NCBI RefSeq assembly: GCF_014839805.1
Contig: NC_051121.1
Coordinates: forward strand, 5,687,116 to 5,751,115
Direction: 5' to 3'
Source of the DNA: Manduca sexta
Taxonomy: Eukaryota; Arthropoda; Insecta; Lepidoptera; Sphingidae
Length of the DNA: 64,000 nucleotides
Shown: piece by piece, positions 1-12,400 of the stretch
Position numbering within the stretch: the first letter of the stretch is position 1
Layout of the letters: every line of letters begins with the position of its first letter
The notes under the pieces: generated by a model
Told to the model about the DNA's origin: nothing
The model's input: the letters and a program-made list of their open reading frames with translations, nothing else
Databases searched by the model: none
Program-made: the position numbers and the translations under genes

Positions 1-767
1 GGCATATAAAAATATTCTTGTCTATGATCAGGAGGAATACAATCATAGACAATTTATTGAAAATGTGACAGTTAATTGCGTCAATCCAAATCTTCTACAG
101 CACAATAAACTATGTTTATAACATCAAATCCAGAGGCGTTGACATAAAAAAATCTACAAATTACAGATAAATCACACAAATATTATAGAAACTTCGTTCG
201 AGGACCATTCACGAATGGTGTAACACGAGAACACAACCTACGTCACAATAAGCACCGAAATAAATTATGTGCGTTTAGTTTCAAAAACATTACAAAAACA
301 CTCATGGATCTAGGAATAAAAGGACACACTTCCCGTTAACATTATTCAGATATGTCGTTATAGATCCTAGAACTTTCTATTAGACACTAAATTGGACAGT
401 GAGGCAATAGATAAAGCGTTCAGTATTAAGGTGAAGAGAAACTGGCCACACATATGTTACATATAAATTTTTCGTATGCAACGCAATCCCCAGGTGTCAC
501 ACGATCACATAATGACAGCAGTAACTCGGCGCGCGATATATTATTGCTAATTTACATATTCGAAATGATCAATTACATTGCATATGTGAAACAAATGTGC
601 ACAATAACTTAAAGGTATTGTGAATTTTGCGCAGGGCCAGGCTGTCATCACCTTTGTAATATGAAAAATATTTTCTGGCAAGATCTTATATGACTCGATC
701 AGCACCGACTAAGCTATACTAGCGTCAGCTAAGTCCCCTTATTATTAGACCCATAAATGCATACAAT
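1..767. other. 3' flank of the tubby gene
   Basis: AT-rich sequence downstream of the tubby stop codon (tubby is on the minus strand). It probably contains that gene's 3' UTR. The only polyadenylation-type hexamer I noted on the minus strand is TTTATT at 53-58, read in plus orientation, which would imply a UTR of about 700 bases. I see no coding exon or clear repeat here. Confidence 0.4.
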
Positions 768-3700
768 TCATTCGCATGCCAGCTTACTGTCGAACGAACT
801 GAGCGCTATGCCGAACGCTTGCAACGCGCACAAGGGATATCTGAAATCCATTGTGAATATATCTTCTGAAATACGTCCGAACTGCATTACCACATAGTCA
901 GGTTCCGAATCGTGGACAATTTGGAAGTTTTTCACACTTGCCTGAGTCACTCGGCCGTGGAAGTTCAGCACGTATGACTGCGTCTCGTCGTTCCATACTG
1001 GTGTTTTGTTGTGAAGAACCACTATATCGTCTAGGTTCTGACTCTTCCAGCGTTCTAGTAGAGTCTCGCTGTCGTCTTGCGGCGCGATGGTCACTCGCTG
1101 GCGGTCAGGCGTCATTCCCGGTAAGATCACCGTCATTTTACGCGGACCCTTGAAGCCCAGCACGTTCGTGTCCTGGAATTTGTTATTTATAACTACGTTA
1201 CAAAGAAATCATTTTTGAATGGACGGTAAAATTCTGGGTATTAGTGTGGGGCATCTGGGTCAGTATGTGACGAACAGCGTAATGGAAAGTGTGCTATAAA
1301 AATCATTGTTTTATTTTTCGATTGAATTTAATATATACAGTTTGTTGTTTACTATATTACTTAGAAACAGGTAAGAGTCGACCGTAGGTCATGACGCAAG
1401 CTATTGTTTACGTGATTTATCACGTGAATTGGAACAGTCATTCGGGGAACAGAGAACGAAACCGCAAGAATTAACCGACAAATATTTATATAAAAAATAC
1501 AAGTTACTTTTAGTTAATAGAATATTTCGGAATTTCCATTTCATTCATATGATATCAAATGTTGATGAAATTCAGAGTTTTAAAAGTAACATTTTCTCTG
1601 TGAAATACTCGAAATTGATTTTATAATAATAGGCCGCCAATTGAGGAAGGATATATTGCCTTTCGACCTTATTAGAAAGTATAATTCCTTTTTATATATA
1701 CCTTCGTAAATTTTTTTAAACTTGTTTTTTATATAAATTAATGACAAGACGAGTTAGAGGTTCGCTTGATAGCAAACGGAACAGCTACCCATAAGCAGTA
1801 ATAATAAGACCTAAGCTTTAAATTACAGAAAGTTTGATGTCATGTCCCATAATGCCCAGAACTTATACTGTCTACAATGACATCAAATCGGAAAACAAAG
1901 GAAATCGCACGATGATGTTTGGCCGCAGAAATGGATAAAGCCTTGCTGCTTATGCAGCCGGGCTTTCGTATACAAAAGATTTCACCCTACGGTTGTCTGG
2001 AAGAGGCTGTTGCACTAGCCATAGTTAATTAGTACACACATTTTTTACTTTTACTTGCATGGAGTTCATCAAAGAATAATCTATCTATCTAAAAGACTAA
2101 CCTCCTAAAACCAAATCAATATACTCACATAGACAACAGCAGCGAGCTCATGCCTGGTCTTCGCGTGGTCGTGTTTGCGCCACGCCTTGCCGTTGTCGTA
2201 GACGGTGAACGCCGTGCCGAGCAGGTTGGAGCGCAACTTCCCCGCGAAGCTGTCCGCCTGCCGCGTCAACTCGGTCGGATCCGTCGATATCAGGTAGTTA
2301 GATGTCGCTGACTTTTTACGTTTGCGACCTGAGAACATGACATAAGCTTAGACCTAGCTTTATTAACTTCATTCATTTATTGAAGATTATAAAAGATCCT
2401 TCTTTTTCGTACGCTGACGAAAATAAACCAAAGATATTTAAGGTTTTTGGACATGCTTATACATGATTTATTGATTGCTTTATTTCGGGATTGGCTGTTA
2501 ATCGATGTCTGTAAATTGATCTTGAAATAAACCCATCAGTCTATTAAAATAATTGCGTTGCTATTCTTACATTCGATTGGTTCAATTACGATCGATGTTA
2601 ATATATGCAATATACTATTAACTGCCGGCGTTACTCTGTAACATAATGCAAACCCACTCACCAGCAAGCAAGAACACTTTCTTGCCGTAATCTTTCTCCA
2701 AATGCAAGAAGTATGTGGGGTAAAGGCCCCTGTCCATGCCCTTGCGATCGCGCGCTATCCTACATTTGTATAGCGTGCCGTGTTTAGCCGGAGTCACTAC
2801 GAACGTTTCCACCGCGCCTTCCACCGACCCTTCGATTTCAGCCGTCTGTAGAAAGAACAGTACTATATGTGTAAAGGTGGTTATATCAACTACGAAATAG
2901 ACAATACTTCAATATGTTTGTTTTTAAAATGTCGACCAAGGCCCGTGCGTTGCTAGGCAAAAATATTCTAAACAACTCTTGTATTTTGTAAGTTTGTAAG
3001 TTAACCCATGAAACCCACTTTACGTCGCATAATTTCGATGGAAATACCTATAACACGATAATATTTTTAAAAAAAAGCTCCAATAAGAAGTATTTAAATA
3101 ATCGCAAAACAAACAAACTGCGAGTGACGGAATTAATCTATTATATCTGCGTTACTTACGATTTTTAGTTACGCATTAACTACAGGTTTTTATCCTTGAC
3201 TGTAAATATAGAAGAATTTTAGATCAAGTTTGGCCCTTGAAAACGATGTGCCTTGGCATTTCTATGTACGAGGTTAGCACCGTAGGCTGTTGCTATGGTT
3301 GGAGTTTAAAATTCTCTTACGTCATATATAAAGGAACACTACATCAGTGGTCTGAAGCAAATTTAACAATTCATATGTATTACGTCGAAAACTTTTTAGC
3401 ATAATAAAGCTGATTTTATTTTAGGGACTTATCTGCTGCATCTAGCTGCGTCTGGTGAATAAACTTCTTCTACTTAACATTTCCAAAATATTAGGCCAAA
3501 TAATATCTATTTCTTTTTATAGTTTCACCTGGCTAGGCGATACGTCGCGAGTCACGTTGCGAGCGTGCAACGGCGCCACGGCTGCGTCTGCGCACACATC
3601 ATCCGCGCTCGCGTCGCGCCCCACGCTGCACACCGGGACGCTCTCTTCCTCCTCCTCACCACTCCCGTCACCCTCGCCCACAGTCAGCACTTCTATTTGA

Positions 3701-5216
3701 TTACCTAACTCTGAAAGATGTGGCTTTATTAACCCTTAAATTATACTGAAAAAATAGTGGTGGCCGATAGTAATTCCAAAATCTGGATTATATAATTTGG
3801 AAAACCATGGTATAATATTGTATTGTATCCTAATTATAATTAGTAACGAAGAGTAGTGCCATTAGTAATTTAAACAAACATTATTGTGGACTGCTCTAAT
3901 ACTTTGAAATCTTTTAATGACATAGCCACCTAGCAGTTTCTATTCTATTCAATATACTGGCTTTTTATAGTATTACACATCATTTCTAGGCATACAGCAA
4001 ATAATGGTTGTCACCCCATTCAATATGACTCACTAACCACAAATAATAAATTTCCAATGATGTTTGCTTGTGTAAACCTATGCTTACAATGTTAATCAAT
4101 TTGCAACATTGTGGTTTTGCTAAAATGATAGAATTATGTGCGCTTTTAGGCAGCTATTTTTCCATAGTTAATTCTATTGTTTAGTCCTCAATGACCTATG
4201 TTTGTACTTCACAATATCTTTTAATTAGTAATTGAATGAATAGTAATGACAAAGTACTATAGACAATTGAGTACTCAGAATATAATGTTTGTAGTGTTTA
4301 ATCAATATTGTAACTTAGTACTCTAATTTTATAATCTAGTCTAAGTTTTTTATGTGTTAGAAATAAATATTAATTTCATATTTAACTAATGATATTTACT
4401 TATTGGATTAAAAAAAATATATAGATAATTGAATTTTTATTAACTTTGATATGCTGCATCATAAACACTAAAATAATATAACAGATCATGCTGGAACAAG
4501 TATAGTGAAGCATAATGGAACAAAGTAAATATTTACTGTTTGTTATGTTTATCTGGAACCATTTTTATATTACAATTAAACTATACAAGCCACCGTTTCT
4601 CACCAATTTAAATAAAAGAGAGTGTAATAAAGGCTTAAAACAAAATTTCTAAAACACAACAGTACAGCAAAACTTTTTATGTCACAAGAAACAATGTAAA
4701 AGAAAGCGCTGATGTTTCACTTACCATCATATGTAGACATTCTATTAGTTTGCAGTGGTATTACTTGGTCCGGATTGATTGGAGACATAAGAAATTGCAT
4801 CGGGCCGTCATAGCCTGCCACGAAAGGAAAATAAAATGCGCATAACGAAAATATATTAACAACCATGCATGACTAAGCAAACATTGAAATTAGGACAAGT
4901 AATTGTTAATAAATAATTTTACGTACCATGGAGCTCTCGAGAACGGCTACCTGAGAGTGGACGCTTAGCTGATGCTACCCTTAGGTCGTTGGATTGAACC
5001 ATCCCAGAATTCTGGCGCTTCTGTTTCATTTTCTGTTCCATTAATTGCCGCTAAAAATAAATGATACCTCAATGTAATGAAATTTGTTAGGTATCATGCA
5101 ATAAACAACATGAGATAAACAGGAAAAATGCAATAAATTGTGAGGATCATACTCATGAGAAAATTCATACTTACTTGCTGTTCGATTTTCTGATCACGCA
5201 CACTTATTGAAGCCAT
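768..5216 (-). CDS. ktub: king tubby / Tubby-like protein (7 coding exons, 408 aa)
   Basis: Coding exons, in minus-strand order: 5175-5216, 4927-5050, 4725-4814, 3529-3710, 2662-2845, 2129-2328, 768-1172. All junctions are GT-AG, phases agree, and the sum is 1227 nt. The start is the ATG at 5216 ([10 protein letters not shown]); no other in-frame Met lies upstream in that exon. Residues 1-146 are a variable linker with an acidic, GC-rich segment. Residues from about 160 to 408 form the Tubby domain: the phosphoinositide-binding stretch [14 protein letters not shown], then [47 protein letters not shown], and the family's diagnostic C-terminus FDSKLACE. Tubby proteins bind PI(4,5)P2 at the plasma membrane and, with the IFT-A complex, help traffic membrane cargo such as receptors into cilia. 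Drosophila king tubby acts in sensory neurons. At 408 aa it is slightly shorter than vertebrate tubby, the shortfall being in the linker. The gene is divergent from Tid1. Confidence 0.93.
1925..2095 (+). repeat. LINE 3'-end-like fragment in the last tubby intron
   Basis: The text around 1988-2010 (GGTTGTCTGGAAGAGGCTGT) followed by a T-rich stretch and a short ATCT repeat at 2080-2091 resembles the 3' ends of lepidopteran non-LTR retroelements as I remember them. I saw no ORF and no clear target-site duplication. It lies in the intron between the last two coding exons of tubby. Confidence 0.45.
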
Positions 5217-6490
5217 TTTCACCAACTGAATATGTTTTTATTTTATTATAAGTTACAAATAAGTAGTATTAAATACAGTCCTATTAGCTTTTATTTCAAA
5301 TTTCAGTAAAATAATTGGCATTTTGTAAGCTCATTTTTGTTTATAAATCATCTTGCCTACCGTTGCCCAGGAAAATAGTGTTATCAGTAAAAAAAATTAA
5401 AAGGCCTACTTACGCTCTTTAGAAGAGATTGGGGTAGAAAATTACTGTGCTCATTATAAATAAATAAAGAAAAACAACGACATTGTTCTTTAATTTATGA
5501 AACTTGTGGCAGGTTGATTATTATCATATTAGTTATCAATTAAACATTAGATAATACAGAAAAATCTAATATCTATAAAAAATCACTGTAAATTAGATTT
5601 GCTTACGGCAGAACTAACTGGAATCCGCAGAGACATATAACATTGCGTTTTATGAATAAGAACTAACTTAAGGTGGTAGCTCAAGGTCCATTTTCATACA
5701 TTTTGTTTCGGCTTTAATCTGGGTAACTAAACAAGTATTGGCAAGTAAAGAATTTAAATTCACGTCTAGTTAGTGATTAGTTCTCGCAGTTGAAAGAAAA
5801 ATGTAAAATAATTAATAATCATGGATATTTCGGCCTTTAAAATTTAATATGACGAAATTTTAAAGGCAGAAATATCCATGATTATTAATTATTTTTACAT
5901 TTTTCTTCAACTGCGAGAACTAATCACTAACTAGACGTGAATTTAAATTCTTTACTTGCCAATACTTGTTTAGTTACCCAGATTAAAGCCGAAACAAAAT
6001 GTATGAAAATGGACCTTGAGCTACCACCTTAACAATTTGTTATTTTTTAAAAATCTATTATTTATAACCAAAATACAACATAACTTATTGAAATCTAATA
6101 AACGCTGTAGGAGTTTAATGTTATGACACTTGTTTTATTTTAAAATAAAGTTTGCTAACAGTTGTTTTAATCGTAAACTTATACTAAAATTAAATATACG
6201 TTATAATAATTTATATTTAAAATACGAAATAATAAGTAACAATTGAATGTGCCATATAAACCTAGTGTTGCTTCTTCCCCCTATGTCCTACATTATTGAA
6301 GAATCAATAATTGAGAATAATATTTAAAATAACAAAGTTAAGTTTAGAAGAATTATCATAACTTTTTATAATGGTTTATTTTTCATATTCCAGTAAGATA
6401 CTCTAAAAACTTCAATTAAATTGACAGGTGACATTAGCAGAAAGTTCTAACTTGGCAGTAATTTTTAGTGTTGGTAACCCTTTTTTAAAA
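5217..6490. promoter_or_regulatory. Divergent intergenic region between tubby and Tid1
   Basis: These 1.27 kb separate the start codons of the tubby gene (minus strand) and Tid1 (plus strand). They must therefore contain both 5' UTRs and both promoters. The sequence is AT-rich with no evident TATA box or initiator that I would defend. Its most striking content is the 365-bp palindrome at 5668-6032, annotated separately. Confidence 0.5.
5668..6032. mobile_element. Long palindromic foldback element (MITE) bounded by TTAA
   Basis: The left arm (5668 to about 5846) and right arm (about 5855-6032) are almost perfect reverse complements, with a loop of roughly ten bases. Differences are single-base changes or indels, for example CGGCC against CTGCC near the loop. 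The element begins TTAAGGTGGTAGC and ends GCTACCACCTTAA, so TTAA lies at both edges (5668-5671 and 6029-6032). TTAA is the target duplicated by piggyBac-type transposases, which makes a piggyBac-related non-autonomous element plausible. The TTAA also belongs to the palindrome, so this is suggestive only. The high arm identity suggests a young insertion or gene conversion. There is no ORF. Confidence 0.75.
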
Positions 6491-9400
6491 ATGGCTCCTA
6501 CCCGGAGTGTTCTAGGATTTTTAAATCCAAAAACCTTTAGTACAGTTTTTACAAATTCTTTATCGAAACCATCGTACCGGTTTGTGCATAAATGTAATAG
6601 CTGTGACCGATTTTTGGGCGGGCCTGGTATATCAGCGGTGTCTGTAGCTCATAAAAATTGTAAGTTTTACATGCTTCCATTACATCACCGATTTTCAATG
6701 TTTTCATTAGTTTCCAGTTCAGTTTCATTACTAGATAAATTTCTTATATTGTAGTGAATACTATCTCTGAACCTTGACCCTTCATAATATGTACTTCTGA
6801 CATTTTGCGAAATATAACCTCAACTGAAATATTATTCAGATAATTTCGGGAAACATCGGTACATTCATACATCTAACAATCTATACGCTCGGGCGGACTA
6901 TTACAAAGTTCTGGGCGTGTCTAAGAACGCTTCTGCCAAGGATATCAAGAAGGCTTACTACCAGCTTGCCAAAAAATACCACCCTGATGCAAATAAATCT
7001 GACCCTGAGGCTTCGAAGAAATTCCAAGAAGTGTCCGAAGCATATGAGGTAATGTTGAACATTATATCTGTCTTATTAAATAGGAGCAGTAATCTTTTGA
7101 TTCTTTTGATTTGTTCTTGATAACTAGAGATTAAAACTGTTCACAACCGTCAGCCCATTATTTATTTGCCAATGGGTTTCTAACCAAAACGTGTCATCAA
7201 CACAGGTTTACATTTTATGAAGCAATTTTTGTTATTAAATCAAAATTTCAATTTCATGACTTACAGATTCTATCAGATGAGAACAAACGCAAACAATATG
7301 ATACTTACGGAGCAACATCAGAGCAGATGGGAATGGGTGGTGCCCCCGGAGGTACTGACGGTTTCACCCACCAGTGGCAGTACAAGTCCACCATAGACCC
7401 TGAGGAGTTGTTCCGGAAGATATTCGGTGATGCGGGATTCAAGAGTGAGGCTTTCAGTGATTTCGCTGAGAGTCAATTTGGTTTCGGAGGAGCTCAGGAA
7501 GTAAGTATTTTTAAAATTTATTTATTACTTGTTCCAGTATACTTAACACTATAATTACGATAATTAAAATCTTTAATCACTATGAAGTAAAGCTGAAGAG
7601 TTTCTTTGTTTAAATGCATTTATCTTAGGAACTACCAAAAAAATTTTTGTTTTTTCACTAATAGGTAGCTACATTTCTCCTGAGTGCAATAGCAATAGGC
7701 TACTTTTTATTTCCAAAAAAATATTTATCACTGAAAAACTTTTTGAACCGGGTTGAGCTGTAGGTAAATATTACAAATTATAGAGAAATGAAATAACAGT
7801 CATTTTACTGATAAAAACATAACCACACAAAAATTAAAAAGCATGATAAAAATACTTATTAAACAGCTTAAGTAAATAATTTATTACTAAGTAGAATGAA
7901 TGTTTGACAAATTTATATTTGTTGTATTAGAAAATTTGTAAGTTTTGTAATCATCAATTTCAAATTTCATATTCCTAATGGAAGGAAAAACAGATATTGG
8001 CCTATGGTAAATTAAATTGAATTAAACATTTGTACAATGAAGCCAATATTAAAGTAATTGCAATTTCCAGGTAATAGTTAATCTCCGGTTTACGGAAGCA
8101 GCTCGTGGCGTGAATAAAGACATTAATCTGAATGTGGTGGACACCTGTCCAAAATGCCAGGGTTCCCGCTGTGAGCTCGGCACGAAGGCTATCAAATGCA
8201 CATACTGCAATGGTACTGGCATGGAGACATTTTCCAGAGGTCAGTTCTAAATTATTTTATGGTTTTAATATACATAAAGTACAAAATACATGACAATGGT
8301 TTAAGTTCTTCTACCTACATAATGTAGTCAATGGAGCAGCCTGTTATCACAGTCATTGTGTAATACTATTAGTTGATTGTTTTTGTAAGAAATAATTTAT
8401 TACTTTTTATTTTCGTTTTTATATATTTTTACAATGGAATTTCAAATTTATTTTAATTTGTGGGGTGGCAAACACAGCTAATAAGATATACATATTTTTC
8501 AAATTGTAGTATTATATTGTATTCCAAGATTGTGTTTTGAACAGTTCTAAGATTTTATTTAAACCCAGTTCTTCATTTCAGGTCCATTTGTGATGAGATC
8601 CACATGTAGACATTGCCATGGTACTAGAATGCTGATTAAATTCCCCTGTGTTGAGTGCGAGGGAAAAGGACAAATGGTAAGAATTAATTTTGGGTACCTT
8701 GGAGTTTTTAAAGGTGACAAAATACAGGGTCATTTTAACATTGCATTGATAAATGAAACTGTACACTTGTTTCCTTGAAAACGACACTGTATCAAAAATT
8801 ATTCTAGTCATAGATGTAAAATAAAAGAATTTAAGTTTCAAACAAAATAATGATAAAACGTTATTTTAATTTTAACATTTGTTGGAGCGGCAATATTATA
8901 TTATGTTAATACAGAAACACATTAACACACACTAAACTATAAGGCGCACTCAACTATAAAGCAATCAAAAAAATATAAAACTAGAATTTTTGTCGAAATA
9001 TATTTGTTATTCACAGCAAAGCTAAATATGGGTATGTAGTTTCATTTATTAACGCAATGTATAAATGACCATGTATGTATATTTTTACGTAGTGGCAGGG
9101 CTAATTTTCAGACTTATCCCAATACATAACTAATGACATGATAATGCATCACAATTAACTAAAATAAAAAATTTCAGTCTCGTAGATAAGTTATTCTTTG
9201 CTTTGCCACAGTTGGGTAAAAAGATAGTAAGCTAATACCGCTGTATTACAGGTACAACGCAAGAAGGTGACAGTTCCTGTGCCAGCGGGCGTGGAGGATG
9301 GTCAGACGGTGCGCATGTCCGTTGGTAACAATGAGATCTTCGTCACATTCAAAGTGGAGAGCTCTGCGTACTTCCGACGAGACGGGCCCGATGTTCATAC

Positions 9401-12400
9401 AGATTGTACGGTAAGTAATCTGTACTAATATAAAGCTGAAGAGTTTGTTTCTTTGAACATGCTCAGGAAATATAAACCAGAAATTTTTATTTTTTTTACT
9501 AATATGAAGTTATATTGTGCTGTAGTGCTGTACTCTACTTATTATCTCAGTCAAAAAGCTACATTATAACCTTTCAAATTATAATTGGCCTAGGATGTTT
9601 ATGTTAGCATATTATAAACACAATAAACTTCACCCTTTATTGGAGGGGTAGGCCTGGGAATCAAACCTAGAATATCACAGTATACAACCTGAGTAGGTAT
9701 GCCGCCACCATACTAATAAGGCGATAGTATAATGCAACAATTTGATATAATGCAAATCCCCATACTCATGTTTGTTTGGACCGTTTTTAATGAGTTTTAT
9801 TTTTAGATTTCAGTTGCACAAGCCATATTGGGCGGAACAGTCAGGATACAGGGTTTATATGAAGATCACACAATACAGGTCAGTTTAAAACGTTTGACAC
9901 ATTATTTTGGGTTCCCTACTCTAAGAGGGCCGCTAATGGGATTACTGTGGCCCATCTGTCTGTTAAGATACTTTTTCTCAAGAATGCATAGAAATATCAA
10001 ATTTGAATTTATATTAAATGCTCGGGTCTATTTTCTCTCAGCTGTGAAAAAAACAAACTTGTAAGTCGACGCGATCAAAGATATGACCGTTTATGACTCA
10101 TATTGTTCGATTTCACAATAGAATAATTTTTTTGCTGTTATTGGTCTTATCTACGCAGAATGTAGGTAGATATTGTAAGTGATCATGAACGTTGCAAAGT
10201 CTGTGAAACGTCGGGACTTAAATTATAATATACTAGTTGACCTGACAGACGTTGTCCCGTCTTAATTATGAATTTGCAGCGCGCATTCTGTCAATCGCTG
10301 ACAGTTATTTCAAACAATTGACAGTTATATAAAATTAATATTTTCGTTATGTTTTCTTAAATTTTCTAATTTTCCGCGCAATTTTTTTAATTTATTCATT
10401 CATAAGAACCTTCTCTGGACAACAAACACAAGAAAAAATAATAGTCAAATCGGTCCAGCCGTTCACCCGTGATGGCGTGATTAAGGGAAATGGGGATTCA
10501 TTTTTATATACATAGATAAAAAACCGCGACGAAATCTGAAAAATAGTTTTATTTCATTGCCTAACATTCGCATAAACATAAGGAATCATTAAACAACATT
10601 AATTTATATTGAGTTCGTAAATTATTCAGTGCTAAACCCAATAATCTATTTCCAGGTAACGCCTGGCACATCGTCTCACAGCACGATCCGTTTGTCTCGT
10701 AAAGGAATGAAGCGAGTCAGCCAGCACGGTTACGGAGATCACTACGTACATATAAAAATACAGGTGTGTTTGTTTTGTTGAGTACAGATTTAGTTATCTA
10801 GCTGCCAAGGTTTTTGTCGACATGCAAGTCATTGTTTTTTATGTCTGGAAGTATTTGACAGTTTATTAGTCTCGAGTAGTTTAGTGTTGGTTTAGATTGT
10901 GAAATTGGTTAAGTCCTGAGTTCAAGGCCTTAATTGTTGGGAGTTAAAATTTGAGTTTGATGGTGCAATATAAGATAGTGAAACAGGAATATCACGCAAA
11001 GCAAAATTGTAATGGTAGTGTCTATTGCTATGAGGATTCTATATTTATATTTTAATTATGGGTGATTTTAAAATGCATATTTTTTTCAATTTATAGATAC
11101 CAATAGCATATCAGGTTCACCACTTAATATCTTTACATTGCGACACAGCTGGGTAATTATTTGTAAATATTTAATTTCCAGGTCCCGAAAAGTTTGTCAG
11201 CAAAGCAAAAAGCTCTCATGTACGCGTACGCTGAGCTAGAGGACGACACGCCCGGACAGATCCACGGCGTCTCCTACGATAGAGACGGTAAGAAATAACA
11301 CCGCATTAGATACGCTTCTACCTAACCCGCTGTTGTGTATGCTAGGTTATATGCTTTAGTATTTTAAGGAGAGTAAGATTTTGAATTTGTATGTTAATTA
11401 TAATACATAAAATGCTTTAAAAAATAATGGGCAATTCGATTATTGGTAGCATTGTGTGCAAATTCCAAAAACATATTTATTTTACAGACAAAACCAAAAA
11501 TAACGATAGCCAAAACGAACAAATCCATCACACGAACCGCGATAGCGAGGATACGGGCGAAAAGGGGAAAGCTTGGACGTTTTTCGACAGTATGATAGAT
11601 GCGTATCGCAATAACAAGGCTTTCTTTGTCACCGGTTTTGTGGTGACAGTCATCGCTACTTTACTTTCCATGGCTAACGATCCTTTTGATAGGCATGGGG
11701 TTAATGAATTCTTGTTTAAGGCAGAATCGAATCTTGGTAGAGAAATGGATCGTCCGCTAGGCTATGAGAGAGCTATAAAGAAACAGAAAGAACAGTTAGG
11801 CGAATTGTATGATGCGTAAAAGTTTTATTGCGGAATGGAATATTGTGTATTTAGATTGTGATAGCATTGACCGAGATATTGACATGTATGTATTTATATG
11901 GCACATGTAGGGTTGCCAAAAAAATATTATTCTAATAAAGAATGTATGAAAGCCAAAAAAAAGAAGAGGAAAGTATGTTATGTATGGCATTTATATATTA
12001 GCTGTTTACTATTTACGGTAATTAGTGCGACTAAAGCATGTTTCTATTTATGGTATATTTCATTATGAATATAAATATTTTTAATTGTTTGGCAACCTTA
12101 AACACACTGTAGTATAAACTTGGCCATTTAACACAAGACTATGGATTAAAATTGAAAAAAAATATTCAATACTATCTTTTTAAATATTATTTATCTTGTT
12201 AAATCATTTTATTGTTGTAAATACTTATAAATTTAATTATTACTATAAGTGCTTCATCTTTGAGGCTGAATGTTACCATTATTTTTATTGATATTTAACA
12301 CATTCTCTTGCATAAAGTCCTAAGATTTCGCTTCAAAACTGGTTTAACATTACACTACGAATTTCAGCATCTTTTATTACTAGTAATTATCAAGGGAATT

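Noticed and set aside
6428..6490. Upstream extension of the Tid1 N-terminus
   Set aside because: The open frame continues upstream but without an ATG (it begins with GTG). The Met at 6491 gives a standard mitochondrial presequence.
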